A stretch of 64,000 bases of DNA, taken from an uncultured Ellagibacter sp. (GTDB taxonomy: Bacteria; Actinomycetota; Coriobacteriia; Coriobacteriales; Eggerthellaceae). The stretch covers positions 1 through 64,000 of the forward strand of contig NZ_CAKTTZ010000002.1 in the NCBI RefSeq assembly GCF_934617235.1, read 5' to 3'. A program made the translations under genes and the position numbers. A model generated the notes under the pieces. The model had not been told where the DNA came from. It worked only from the letters and a program-made list of their open reading frames with translations, and made no database searches. Shown one piece after another: positions 43,516 to 52,823 of the stretch (position 1 is its first letter; every line of letters starts with the position of its first letter).

Positions 43516-45249
43516 ATGGCAGTTATGTTGGGAATGCTCGGGGTCTTCTTCCTCGGAATCATCGCTGTTCTTTATCTCACGCTGAAGAAGTCGAAGTCGT
43601 TCGATGATTACGCGGTCGGCGGGCGCTCGTTCGGCCCGTGGCTCGTCGCCATGAGCTACGTGAACTCGTGGTGGCCGGGCACCGTGTTCATCTCCTTCGC
43701 CGGCCTTTCCGTGGCGTCGGGCGTCTTCGGCTTCTACGGCCTGGCCTATTCGACGCTGGGACTCGCGGCCATGTACTTCATCGCCTCGCGCGCCTGGCGC
43801 TGGGGCAAGCGATACAACCTGGTCACCCAGCCCGACCTGCTTCGCCTGCGCTACGGTTCGAAGGCAGTCGGCGTGGTGACGTCCATCATCGGTGTCATCG
43901 CCATCCTACCGTGGGTCATCCTCGGCATGCAGGCCCTCGCAACCGTGTTCAGCATCGCATCCGGCGGAACCTGGGCGCTGCCAGTCTGCCTGATCATCGG
44001 CCTTGCCACCGTGCTCATCCGCCAAATCTGGACGGTGCGCATGGGCATGCGCGGCCTGGTGTACACCGACATGTACCAAGGCCTCGTTGCCTACGTGATC
44101 GCCGCCATCGTCTGTGTGCTGCTTCTCGTTGCCCCGAACTCGCCCGCGAACTGGTCTTATCTGGCCGAGATTCCCGACCAGCTGCTCTTTTTGCCCGGCG
44201 ACGGCGATTCCTACGGCCCGCTGTACATGTTCAGCAGCGTGTTCACCGGCGTTGTCGGCGCGCTGTGTTGGCCGATGAGCTTCGTTCGAATCTACACCGC
44301 CAACAACGTGAAGTCCGTTAAGAAGTCGACGAACTACGCCATGCTCATCGCCGGCGGATTCTACGCGCTGCTCACCATCGTGATGCTGGCCGCCTCGCAC
44401 ATCACCGGCGTTGCCGCCAATCCGCAGGCAGGATGGACAACGCTGCTTGAAAACTACGGAGGCGTTTGGCTGCTCGGCCTGGGCCTGACCATGATCTTCG
44501 CCGGCTCGATCGGCCACATCGACGGCAGCGTCCAAGCCGCCGGCACGCAGATCGCCAACGACATCGTCGGCAGCAAGGTGGAGCTGACCGACGCGCAGAA
44601 GACGGTCATCTCGAAGGCAAGCATGATGCTGTTCATCGCGCTTGCCGCCGTGCTCGCCTACTTCACCAACGGCATGGACCGCCTGCAGCTGCTCGCGCAG
44701 ATTTCCTACCAGGCCGTTGTCCAGATTTCCGTGCCGCTGTTCCTCGGCATCTTCTTCAAGTTCGGCAACAAGAACGGCGCGCTGGCCGGCATGATCGCGG
44801 GCTTCGTCGTCGCCGCCGGGCTGACCATCGCCTTCCCCGACGACATCCCCGCGCTCGGCAGCATCACTGGCGGCGTGGTCGCCCTGTTCGTGAACCTGCT
44901 CGTGTACGTGACCGTGTCGCTCCTGACCAAAACCCCCGACGCCGAGCGCACCCGCGTTGACGAGCTGTTCGATATTGCCCGAGGTGGCAGCCGCGGCACC
45001 GTCACCGTCGGCGCCGCAGTTCCGGGCATGGCGAGCGTGGCAGAAGGCGAGGGCGTCGCATGCGGAACCGCCGCAAGCGTTACGACCTGCGAAGAGGCCG
45101 CTGCAACCGCAATGGCCGAAAACGAGCCCGAGGGCTTAGCCGCAAGCAAGGTGGCAAGCATCGCAACCGCCGCCTCCTCGCTGCGCGAAGCCGCGGTCGC
45201 AAGTTGCGCAAGATCCGGCGGCGCACCCGCAGAGGCGAGCGCTTCGTAG
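43516..45249 (+). CDS. Sodium:solute symporter (SSS family)
   Basis: 577 residues with about 13 membrane helices. SSS signatures include 'SFDDYAVGGRSFGPWLVAMS' near helix 1 and 'GLAYSTLGLAAMYFIA', with helix-8 to -10 features such as 'AGSIGHIDGSVQAAGTQIAN'. After the last helix (about residue 475) comes a ~90-residue Ala-rich, mildly acidic tail unlike a transporter domain. ATG 43516 follows GGGAGGTG, and an in-frame GTG at 43507 is less likely. It probably imports the amine or ureido substrate processed by the flanking enzymes. A terminator follows at 45283. Confidence 0.88.
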   Translation: MAVMLGMLGVFFLGIIAVLYLTLKKSKSFDDYAVGGRSFGPWLVAMSYVNSWWPGTVFISFAGLSVASGVFGFYGLAYSTLGLAAMYFIASRAWRWGKRYNLVTQPDLLRLRYGSKAVGVVTSIIGVIAILPWVILGMQALATVFSIASGGTWALPVCLIIGLATVLIRQIWTVRMGMRGLVYTDMYQGLVAYVIAAIVCVLLLVAPNSPANWSYLAEIPDQLLFLPGDGDSYGPLYMFSSVFTGVVGALCWPMSFVRIYTANNVKSVKKSTNYAMLIAGGFYALLTIVMLAASHITGVAANPQAGWTTLLENYGGVWLLGLGLTMIFAGSIGHIDGSVQAAGTQIANDIVGSKVELTDAQKTVISKASMMLFIALAAVLAYFTNGMDRLQLLAQISYQAVVQISVPLFLGIFFKFGNKNGALAGMIAGFVVAAGLTIAFPDDIPALGSITGGVVALFVNLLVYVTVSLLTKTPDAERTRVDELFDIARGGSRGTVTVGAAVPGMASVAEGEGVACGTAASVTTCEEAAATAMAENEPEGLAASKVASIATAASSLREAAVASCARSGGAPAEASAS

Positions 45250-45282
45250 GCACCTTGCGAAATCGATTCCCCCTATCGTAAA

Positions 45283-45320
45283 AAGGCTGCGGGGCAAAAC
45301 GCTCCGCAGCCTTCGTTTTG
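45283..45320 (+). terminator. Rho-independent terminator after the symporter
   Basis: AAGGCTGCGG (45283-45292) pairs perfectly with CCGCAGCCTT (45304-45313) around an 11-nt loop, followed by CGTTTTG. It ends the amidase-kinase-symporter transcript and separates it from the M20 hydrolase gene. Confidence 0.75.
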
Positions 45321-45467
45321 CCTGGCCGCAACTGCTAAGGAATCGCTGGCGTCAAGGGGTTGCGGCCAAAATCGGCAACGACCGCCAAGCATCTGACACA
45401 GCCGATCAAGGCGAGGCGGCGCTGCCAGACGACAACTACCGAGCCCAACACCCACGAGGAGACCCCC

Positions 45468-46724
45468 ATGAACCAACCTCTTTCCGCCACACAGCATTTC
45501 TCCGAGCTGTTCGCCGAGTCGATGACAATCGGCCGCAAGCCGAACGGCGGAACCGATCGCATGGCGCTCACCCCCGACGACAGCGCGCATCGCACGTGGC
45601 TCGTCAAGCAGCTGCGCAAAGCCGGCACCGAAGTGCGCATCGATGGCGTCGGAAACATTTTCGGCCTGTTCACCTGGGACGATGACGCGCCCTACATACT
45701 GTGCGGGTCGCATCTGGACAGCCAGGAAAACGGCGGCGTATACGACGGGGCGTACGGTGTGGTGGCCGCGTTGGCGGCGGCACAGGCAATCGATGCGCGC
45801 GTGCGAAGCGGAGCGCTTGCCCCAGCGACGAACCTTGCCGTGGTCGACTGGACAAACGAAGAAGGCGCGCGCTTCGAGCCGAGTCTCATGGGCAGTCGCG
45901 TGTTCACGGGCGCGCTGCGGCTTTCCGACATCGAACAGGCGAAGGACTTAGGCGGCACGCGTTTCGGCGACGCGCTGCGCAAGAGCGGCTGGAAGGGAAC
46001 CGACACGCCGCCGCAAGCTGCCGCCTACTTTGAGCTGCACGTCGAGCAAGGTCCTGAACTTGAGACAGCGGGCGTGAACATCGGGGCGGTCACCGGCAAC
46101 TGGAGCGCCGTGAAAATGGATGTGGATATCGACGGCGAGCAGTCCCACACGGGATCGACCCCCATGCACCTGCGCAAGGATGCGCTCTACGGGATGGCGC
46201 TGCTCACCGTTGCCGCGCGCAAGCTCGCCGATGACTTCGCACGTCGCGGCACCGAAGTTCGCACGTCGGTCACCAAGGTGCGTTTGTTTCCGCATTCGCC
46301 GAATATCGTGACGTCGAAATGTCAGCTTCACCTGGAGGTTCGTGCAGAAAGTGAAGCGTGTGCCCGCGAGGCGGCCAATGAACTCGCCGCCTCTTTCGCC
46401 ACGATCGAGGCGCAGTCGGGCACGGCAATCGCGATCGTCGACACCGAAGTTCGCCAGGCGATGACGTTTCCCGAAAGCGGCGTAGCCCTCATCGAGCACG
46501 CCGCAGCCGCATGCGGCCTCAGCTGCATCCGCACGAAAACGGTATGCGGGCACGACGCCGTAGCCCTTGCCGCCGCCGTGCCCAGCACGCTTCTGTTCGT
46601 GCCAAGCGTCGGCAGCAGCGCGCACTCGCCCAATGAATTCACCAAGCCCGAGGACCTCTCCAACGGCGTAAGGGTGCTCGTCGAGGTGTTGCAGGAAGCG
46701 CTTCGCCAAGGCGGCTTGGCATAA
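45468..46724 (+). CDS. M20-family amidohydrolase (N-carbamoylase/allantoate type)
   Basis: 419 residues. Metal-dependent hydrolase of the hydantoinase/carbamoylase group. Zinc ligands are in 'LCGSHLDSQENGGVYDGAYG' and 'VDWTNEEGARF', and 'HVEQGPELE' and 'GEQSHTGSTPM' are family blocks; the C-terminal His lies in 'GSSAHSPNEFT'. Such enzymes cleave N-carbamoyl amino acids, N-carbamoyl-beta-alanine or allantoate. ATG 45468 has GAGGAGA upstream, and an upstream frame extension is not needed. It follows the symporter terminator, so it is probably transcribed separately. Confidence 0.9.
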   Translation: MNQPLSATQHFSELFAESMTIGRKPNGGTDRMALTPDDSAHRTWLVKQLRKAGTEVRIDGVGNIFGLFTWDDDAPYILCGSHLDSQENGGVYDGAYGVVAALAAAQAIDARVRSGALAPATNLAVVDWTNEEGARFEPSLMGSRVFTGALRLSDIEQAKDLGGTRFGDALRKSGWKGTDTPPQAAAYFELHVEQGPELETAGVNIGAVTGNWSAVKMDVDIDGEQSHTGSTPMHLRKDALYGMALLTVAARKLADDFARRGTEVRTSVTKVRLFPHSPNIVTSKCQLHLEVRAESEACAREAANELAASFATIEAQSGTAIAIVDTEVRQAMTFPESGVALIEHAAAACGLSCIRTKTVCGHDAVALAAAVPSTLLFVPSVGSSAHSPNEFTKPEDLSNGVRVLVEVLQEALRQGGLA

Positions 46725-46843
46725 AAAATGCGGGTAGACGCCGATCAAGACGCCCACCCGAAAACCTTCCACCCGGCCAACCACCAGGCAGTTTCCCAAA
46801 GCTTTCCGCTAAGAAGCGCTCGGCGAGGCACTCTGGCCGCAAA

Positions 46844-46870
46844 CCTGGGGCACCATCTCGATGCCCCAGG
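46844..46870. terminator. Hairpin between convergent genes
   Basis: CCTGGGGCA (46844-46852) pairs perfectly with TGCCCCAGG (46862-46870). On the minus strand TTTGC follows. It lies 24 bases after the phospho-lyase-like gene stop and about 120 bases after the M20 gene, so it can serve both. The rest of the 169-base gap shows only a weaker hairpin near 46729-46765. Confidence 0.6.
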
Positions 46871-46893
46871 CTCTCTCGCCCGCGATCTTTCTT

Positions 46894-48237
46894 CTAATTC
46901 TCCAGCTGATCGAGCGATGCTTCCAGTGCGCTGGCGAAAAAGTCGAGGTCGGCGTCGTTGAACACCAGCGGCGGGCGAACCTTCAGCACGTTGCCGTACG
47001 GGCCGCACAAAGAGATGAGCACGTGGTTTTCGCGAAGCTGCTCGATGAGCGACACGGCGAACGGGCGATCGGCTTCCTGAGTACCGGGCTTCACCACCTC
47101 GACGCCGCAGAACAAACCGGCGCCGCGCACGTCGGCAAGACGAGGACGGCGTGCTGCCACATCGTGTATGGCGGCACGCAACTTCTCCCCCATGTCATAG
47201 GTATGAGCGAGGATGTCGTTTTCACGAATGTAATCGAGCACCGCCTGAGCCGCCGCCATCGACACGGGATTGCCCGCGAACGTGTTGAAGTACGGGTTGT
47301 TGTCGGCAAATGCGTCGAGCACGTCGGCGCGAATCGCCATGGCGGAACACGGGATGCCGTTAGCCATGGGTTTGCCCATCGTCACGATATCGGGCACGAT
47401 GCCATGGCGCGCGAAGCCCCAGAACGCATCGCCCGTGCGGCAGAATCCGGGCTGCACCTCGTCGGCAATATAGAGGCCGCCCTCGCGATGTACCAGGTCA
47501 ACGACTGATTTCAGGAAGCCACGAGCGCCCGGGATAACGCCATCGGAGGAGAAGATGTCGTCGAAGAGCACGCCAGCGAATTTGATGCCGTGGCGGCGCA
47601 TGTCGGCAATTTGCAGGGAAATCTGCTCGCACATCCACGGGCCAAGGTCTTCGGTCCCCAAACGGAACGAGTCGGGCGAGGGAATCATGCGCATGGTGCG
47701 GCTCATGGCGACGCTCTTGCCGATCGACGGCGACAGCCCGGAGATCAGCGCCGTGTTCCCGTGGTAGGCCTCCCCCGTCACAATGACGCCCTCACCGCCG
47801 GTAAAGAGCTGCGCGCAACGGACGGCCAGGTCATTTGCTTCGGACCCTGAGCACATGAACATGATGCGGTTGATTTCGTCCGGCATGGTGGACAGCAGGT
47901 CCTCCGCATAGTTCAGGATATTCTCGTGCACGTAACGTGTGTGCGTATTGAGCAGCTGCAACTGCTTGGTAACCGCCTCGGTGACCACAGGATTGCTGTG
48001 TCCCATCGACGGGATGTTGTTGTACATGTCGAGGTATTCCTCGCCATCGGCGTCGAACAGGCGCGTTCCTTGTCCGCGCACCAGGTGAAGCGGCTTCTGG
48101 TAGAACAAGCGGTAACACGGCCCCAGCACGCGGCGGCGCTCAACCAAATCGTGCAGCTCGCCGCCGAGCGTATCGAGGTTGCCCATATTGAAACTGTTCG
48201 ACTCAAGGATGCCGCAATCTTCCGAAGTGCCCATCAT
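46894..48237 (-). CDS. Class-III PLP enzyme, AGXT2L/phospho-lyase-like
   Basis: 447 residues of the class-III aminotransferase fold. PLP Lys is in 'IVTMGKPMANGIP', the cofactor-ring Asp in 'YIADEVQPGF', and 'CSGSEANDLAVR' and 'GEAYHGNTALI' contact the phosphate. 'LFDADGEEYLDMYNNI' and 'LNTHTRYVHENI' resemble ETNPPL/AGXT2L2, which release Pi and ammonia from phosphoethanolamine or phosphohydroxylysine, more than ordinary transaminases. The nearby kinases support that reading. A true aminotransferase remains possible. ATG 48237 follows GAGGAAGAAAGGG. Confidence 0.82.
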   Translation of the reverse strand: MMGTSEDCGILESNSFNMGNLDTLGGELHDLVERRRVLGPCYRLFYQKPLHLVRGQGTRLFDADGEEYLDMYNNIPSMGHSNPVVTEAVTKQLQLLNTHTRYVHENILNYAEDLLSTMPDEINRIMFMCSGSEANDLAVRCAQLFTGGEGVIVTGEAYHGNTALISGLSPSIGKSVAMSRTMRMIPSPDSFRLGTEDLGPWMCEQISLQIADMRRHGIKFAGVLFDDIFSSDGVIPGARGFLKSVVDLVHREGGLYIADEVQPGFCRTGDAFWGFARHGIVPDIVTMGKPMANGIPCSAMAIRADVLDAFADNNPYFNTFAGNPVSMAAAQAVLDYIRENDILAHTYDMGEKLRAAIHDVAARRPRLADVRGAGLFCGVEVVKPGTQEADRPFAVSLIEQLRENHVLISLCGPYGNVLKVRPPLVFNDADLDFFASALEASLDQLEN

Positions 48238-48590
48238 TCGCCCTTTCTTCCTCGTCAAACGCGTATGCGCATTTCAAACCATTTGCACATCTTGCATGGT
48301 AGGACGCAAAGAACGCAATCGAATGAACGCGAGGGGCGTTAGCAAAGCTTCAAACATCTGGAAATCAAGGCGAAATCGAACAGAAGCACACGCGTTACAC
48401 GGGCGCGAAATGCACCGCGTGCTCAGACTGACGGGCGGGAGCACGGGCAGGTTGACAACCGGGTTCAGGCCAAAGGGCGCCAGACGCAAACAGACCCGCC
48501 CATGACCTGGACGGGTCTTCGTTTTCCCAAGCAAAAACAGCAAGTAGCTCCAAACGCGGCGCAAACCAACCGCGAGCCAAACGCGGTGCG
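48238..48590. other. Intergenic region between the phospho-lyase-like gene and hom
   Basis: 353 bases on a minus-strand run. It contains the leader of the PLP enzyme gene and the terminator of hom (48492-48518). No convincing promoter pair or gene was seen. The centre (48300-48470) is plain sequence without notable repeats. Confidence 0.5.
48492..48518 (-). terminator. Terminator after hom
   Basis: AGACCCG (48492-48498) pairs with CGGGTCT (48512-48518). On the minus strand the hairpin is followed by GTTTGCG, on the plus strand by TCGTTTTC. It lies about 75 bases after the hom stop. Confidence 0.55.
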
Positions 48591-49874
48591 TTAGCCTTCC
48601 ACTCGAATCACCGAGGGCTCGGCGCGCAGGACGTCTTCGAGTCCCGCGATTTCCGCGAGCACCGCACGCACGCTCGCTTCCTTGGCGGTGTGCGTGACGT
48701 AGGAAAGGTTCACCGTCTCATGCTCGGAGTTGCCGCGCTGCACCACGGAGCGCACGGAGACGCCGTGCTTGGCGAACACGCCCGCCATCGCGGCGAGCAC
48801 GCCCGAGCGGTCGGCAACGGCGAAGCGGATGTAGTACTTCGTCTGCAGCTCTTCCACCGGAAGAATGGGCAGGTCATCGGTGCAGGTGCAGCCCACGATG
48901 GGAGAAATTCCCAACGTGAGGTGACGCGCGACCTCGAGTACATCGCCCATGACGGCACTCGCCGCCGGGCCAGCACCCGCGCCCTCGCCGAAGAACATCG
49001 TCTCGCCCACAGCATCGCCCGTCACGTAAATCGCGTTGAACACGCCGTTCACCGTCGCGAGCTGATGCGCCTTCGGAAGCATCGTGGGGTGCACGCGCAC
49101 GTCGATGCCGTTGGGAGTGCGATGGGCAATCGCCAAAAGCTTGATAACGTAGCCCATGTCGTCGGCGGTTTCCAAATCGAGCGTCGTGATGTTGCGGATG
49201 CCCTCGGTGTGCACATCGTCGAGCGTGACGCGCGAGTTGAAGGCAATCGACGCCAGGATAGCGATCTTCGCCGCAGCGTCGAATCCGTCGACGTCAGCCG
49301 TGGGGTCGGCCTCGGCGAACCCGCGCTCCTGAGCTTCCTTGAGCGCCTCATCGTAGGAAAGGTTGTCGTCGACCATGCGCGTGAGCATGTAGTTCGTCGT
49401 GCCGTTCACGATGCCCATGACAGACGTCACCTCGTTCGAGATGAGCGAATGCTTCAGCGGGTCGATGATGGGAATGCCGCCGCCGACGGACGCCTCGAAG
49501 GCGAGCTCGCGGTTCATCTTCTCCGCCAGGTGCATGACTTCCTCGCCGTGGGTCGCCATGAGCGCCTTGTTGGCCGTGACGACGTTCTTGCCCGCTTCGA
49601 GGGCCGACACGACCACATCGCGCGCCACCGTGGTGCCGCCGATGAGCTCGATGACGATGTCGATGTCGGGGTCGTTGATGATGTCGTGGTAATCCAACGT
49701 GAACAGATCGCTCACGCCGTGAGCTTCGGCCTGTTCAGGGTCGCGCGAGCAGACGCGCGCAAGCTCCACATCGATGCCGTAATGGCGCTTGAAGTCCTCC
49801 TTGTGCTTCTGAAGGATGTCAATGCAACCGCCACCAACCGTGCCGGTGCCGACGAGTCCGAGCTTGATGGTCAT
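48591..49874 (-). CDS. hom: Homoserine dehydrogenase
   Basis: 427 residues: an N-terminal Rossmann NAD(P) domain ('LGLVGTGTVGGGCIDIL'), a central catalytic domain ('GGGIPIIDPLKHSLISNEV', 'GIVNGTTNYMLTRM', 'EADPTADVDGFDAAAKIAIL') and a C-terminal ACT domain (about 350-427). It reduces aspartate semialdehyde to homoserine for Thr, Met and Ile synthesis. The ACT domain implies feedback control, probably by threonine. ATG 49874 follows GGAGGACC, which overlaps the lysA stop, so the two are coupled. Confidence 0.96.
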   Translation of the reverse strand: MTIKLGLVGTGTVGGGCIDILQKHKEDFKRHYGIDVELARVCSRDPEQAEAHGVSDLFTLDYHDIINDPDIDIVIELIGGTTVARDVVVSALEAGKNVVTANKALMATHGEEVMHLAEKMNRELAFEASVGGGIPIIDPLKHSLISNEVTSVMGIVNGTTNYMLTRMVDDNLSYDEALKEAQERGFAEADPTADVDGFDAAAKIAILASIAFNSRVTLDDVHTEGIRNITTLDLETADDMGYVIKLLAIAHRTPNGIDVRVHPTMLPKAHQLATVNGVFNAIYVTGDAVGETMFFGEGAGAGPAASAVMGDVLEVARHLTLGISPIVGCTCTDDLPILPVEELQTKYYIRFAVADRSGVLAAMAGVFAKHGVSVRSVVQRGNSEHETVNLSYVTHTAKEASVRAVLAEIAGLEDVLRAEPSVIRVEG

Positions 49875-49883
49875 AAGGTCCTC

Positions 49884-51239
49884 CTAGATGTCGCGGGCGT
49901 AGAGATCGGCGTAGGTCTCGCGGCGCGTGACGACGCGGGCGACACCATCTTTCACGAACACTACGGCCGGCTTGGGCTGGCCATTGTAATTACTTGACAT
50001 GGTAGAGCAGTACGCGCCCGTTGTGAACACGCACGCGATATCACCGATTTCCGGATGCTGAATAGGCATGTCGATGACGACCGCGTCGCCGCTTTCGCAG
50101 TGCTTGCCGCACAGCGTGACGATTTCCGTGCGCGGCTCGCCCGCCTTGTTGGCGATCACGGGCTCATAGTCGGCGTGGTAGAGCGCCGTGCGGATGTTGT
50201 CGGACATGCCGCCGTCGATGGCGACGTACTTGCGGATGCTGGGCAGAGTTTTCAAGATGCCCACGGTGTAGAGTGTGACGCCCGCATTGGCGACAAGGCT
50301 ACGACCAGGCTCAACGAGGATGCGCGGCTCGGCAACGCCGTATTCGGCGCAGAAGTCCTTCACGGCACGGGTCGTGCATTCCGCAAAATCGTCGATCGAA
50401 GAGGGCTTATCGGTCGCGAGGTAAGCCACGCCCAGGCCGCCGCCTAAGTCGAGCTCGGGAATCTCGATGCCGTATTCCTTCTGCACGCGCGCGATGAACT
50501 CGATCATGACCTGCGCCGCCTCGCGGAACGAGTGGAGCGCGAAGATCTGCGAGCCGATATGGCAGTGGAAGCCGACGAGCTTCACGTTGGGCGCCTCGAT
50601 GGCGTCCTTCACGCACTTGAAGGCGAAGTCGTCAAGCATGGTGAAGCCGAACTTGGAGTCCTCGCAGCCGGTGCGGATGTACTCGTGCGTGTCAGCCTCG
50701 ACACCGGGCGTGATGCGCATGTAGATGGCCTGCTCAACGCCCAGTTCGCCGGCGATTTCGGACACGCGCGCCAGCTCGATGCGGCTGTCGACCACGATGC
50801 GCCCCACACCTGCGGAGATGGCTTCGCGCAGCTCGGCCGGCGTCTTGTTGTTGCCGTGCACGAAGACGCGCTCCATCGGGAAGCCCGCCATCTGGGCGCA
50901 GGCAAGCTCGCCGCCGCCCGACACGTCGAGGCAAAGGCCCTCTTCGCCCACGATGCGCACGACTTCCTTATTCAAAAAGGCCTTGGAAGCGTAGATGACG
51001 TCGGAGTTCTCGTAGCGCGAACGGAACGCCTCGCGGTAGGTCTCCATGCGCCAACGAAGGTCGGCCTCGTCGAACACGTAGAGCGCCGTACCCTCCTCGT
51101 GCGCGAGCTTCACCATGTCGACACCGCCGATGAACAGGTGGTTATCGCGGACCTCGGCCGTGCGGGGAAGAACCTCGCCCAACTCCATGGTGGTAAGGTT
51201 GTCGGGCTGCTTGCTGGTATCGGATGCTGGGAGAGACAT
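49884..51239 (-). CDS. lysA: Diaminopimelate decarboxylase
   Basis: 451 residues, PLP fold-type III. PLP Lys86 is in 'VIYASKAFLNKEV'. The glycine-rich loop 'ELDLGGGLGVAY' and 'EPGRSLVANAG' bind the cofactor phosphate, and the catalytic Cys is in 'LCGKHCESGD' from the partner subunit. It makes lysine from meso-diaminopimelate. ATG 51239 follows AAAGGAC. An in-frame extension upstream is not supported. It is co-transcribed with hom, linking two branches of the aspartate pathway. Confidence 0.96.
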   Translation of the reverse strand: MSLPASDTSKQPDNLTTMELGEVLPRTAEVRDNHLFIGGVDMVKLAHEEGTALYVFDEADLRWRMETYREAFRSRYENSDVIYASKAFLNKEVVRIVGEEGLCLDVSGGGELACAQMAGFPMERVFVHGNNKTPAELREAISAGVGRIVVDSRIELARVSEIAGELGVEQAIYMRITPGVEADTHEYIRTGCEDSKFGFTMLDDFAFKCVKDAIEAPNVKLVGFHCHIGSQIFALHSFREAAQVMIEFIARVQKEYGIEIPELDLGGGLGVAYLATDKPSSIDDFAECTTRAVKDFCAEYGVAEPRILVEPGRSLVANAGVTLYTVGILKTLPSIRKYVAIDGGMSDNIRTALYHADYEPVIANKAGEPRTEIVTLCGKHCESGDAVVIDMPIQHPEIGDIACVFTTGAYCSTMSSNYNGQPKPAVVFVKDGVARVVTRRETYADLYARDI

Positions 51240-51365
51240 AGCTGTCCTTTCTGATGCTGTGGAATTTTCCCAGTCTATCATTTGGGCGATGAGCAAGTAT
51301 TTCCCATTCGTAAAATGCACGCGTTTTATAGGGAAGGGGCTGAAGGTAGGCGGGGTTTTCCCACC

Positions 51366-52823
51366 CTACGCCCGGCGAAGCGACAACGTGAATGTCGCGC
51401 CTTGCGAGCTGCCGTTTTCAGCGGAAAGAGACGCCCCCATTCGCCGGGCCGCCGACTGAGCGATGGAAAGGCCCAGGCCGAAATGCCCGCCTTCACCTTT
51501 GTAGCAGCGCTCGAACACATGGGGCAGGTCGGCCTTCCCTATCCCTGGCCCGTCGTCGGCGACCGTCACTTCCACCCGATCGCCCCGCTCGCAGATAGAC
51601 ACGATAGCCTTGCTTTGCGCATAGCGAATCGCGTTCGAGAGCAGATTATCCATGACCTTGTCGAAAAGATTGTCGGTCGCAAGCGCCACAGCTTTGCAGC
51701 CAGGCTCCCTCACCTCGATCGAGATGCCGCGCGAGGACGCGAGGCCCCGCGCACGATCAACGCAACGATTGAGCGATCCAACCACGTCAGTCGGGCACAA
51801 CGCTGCGCAATCCACATTACCTTCCAGGCGCGACAGGCACAGCAAACCGTCGACCACCTCGGCAAGGCGCGCGCTTTCATCCATGATGACGCGTGCAGCA
51901 TGTTGTGGCGGATCAAACACGCCCCGCTCGATTCCCTGGGCGTAACCGCCGATCGACATCAAGGGACTTCGCAGCTCATGGGAGACGTTTTCCAAAAAGC
52001 GTTTCTGGCTTTGCTCCGACTGCTCAAGCCGCCTCGACATGTCGTTCATGGAGCATCGCAGCTCTTCAAGCTCGCCAAGCCCGAACGTCGGCGCAATCTC
52101 GACGAAATCGCCCGCGCCGATACGCTCAGCGCTACGGCAAAGACGCGCAAGCGGACGCGTGATGCTGCGCGCCGTCGCCACAAGCGCCACAAGCACGACC
52201 AGGGCAAAGACCGACGATACGCCCAGAACGAGAAGCGAGGAGGCATCCACCCACTCGCCGATATGCGAGGTCGGGCAATAGACGACCACGTGAGCCAGGT
52301 TGTGTGCGCCGGAAGGAGGGTCATAGCTAGCAGCGAGATACGTTTCGCCGTCGCTTGCCGAAAGCTCGATAGAGTCGCCCTCAATCGCCCCGTTCTCCTG
52401 GAAATACCGCGCAAAATCGGCGGCGAGGGGCGCGACGTCCTCGCGAAGCTGCTCGTTGCGCGGGTACACCACCTTCATCGTATTCGACAATATCAAAAGA
52501 CGCGCATTGCCGCCCAACTGCGAGGCGGTAACCCCCGCTCCCTTCAAGAAGGCTTGCGTGCTATCGCCTAACGCCTCCGCCGCACCGTCGCCGTTAGAGT
52601 TCGAAGCATCGGCGCCTTCCTCCGAAAACCCGCTTTCGAGCAGGGGCTCTATCTGCTGTTGCAAGGTGGAAAGCTCCCGCTCGGCTTCCGAATACGCATA
52701 GCGCGTTGCGCTTACGTGGAAGACGAAGCACGACAGGGGCGGCAAAAGCAAAAGGGCCACGGCAGGGATGAGAAGCCGCGCGAGAACGCGCTGTCTTCCG
52801 CAATGCTCGGCAGGGCGGCTCAT
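51366..52823 (-). CDS. Sensor histidine kinase
   Basis: 485 residues. Membrane helix 1 is near residues 18-40. An extracytoplasmic sensor region of ~160 residues (about 45-205) with no recognised fold follows, then helix 2 ('LLVLGVSSVFALVVLVALVA') and a HAMP domain. The H-box is 'FLENVSHELRSPLMSIGGY', and the HATPase part has 'DNLLSNAIRYA' (N), 'VADDGPGIG' (G1) and 'HFGLGLSIAQ' (G2). It overlaps the response regulator by ATGA. The signal is unknown. A secreted hydrolase divergent from the pair may be under its control. Confidence 0.93.
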   Translation of the reverse strand: MSRPAEHCGRQRVLARLLIPAVALLLLPPLSCFVFHVSATRYAYSEAERELSTLQQQIEPLLESGFSEEGADASNSNGDGAAEALGDSTQAFLKGAGVTASQLGGNARLLILSNTMKVVYPRNEQLREDVAPLAADFARYFQENGAIEGDSIELSASDGETYLAASYDPPSGAHNLAHVVVYCPTSHIGEWVDASSLLVLGVSSVFALVVLVALVATARSITRPLARLCRSAERIGAGDFVEIAPTFGLGELEELRCSMNDMSRRLEQSEQSQKRFLENVSHELRSPLMSIGGYAQGIERGVFDPPQHAARVIMDESARLAEVVDGLLCLSRLEGNVDCAALCPTDVVGSLNRCVDRARGLASSRGISIEVREPGCKAVALATDNLFDKVMDNLLSNAIRYAQSKAIVSICERGDRVEVTVADDGPGIGKADLPHVFERCYKGEGGHFGLGLSIAQSAARRMGASLSAENGSSQGATFTLSLRRA

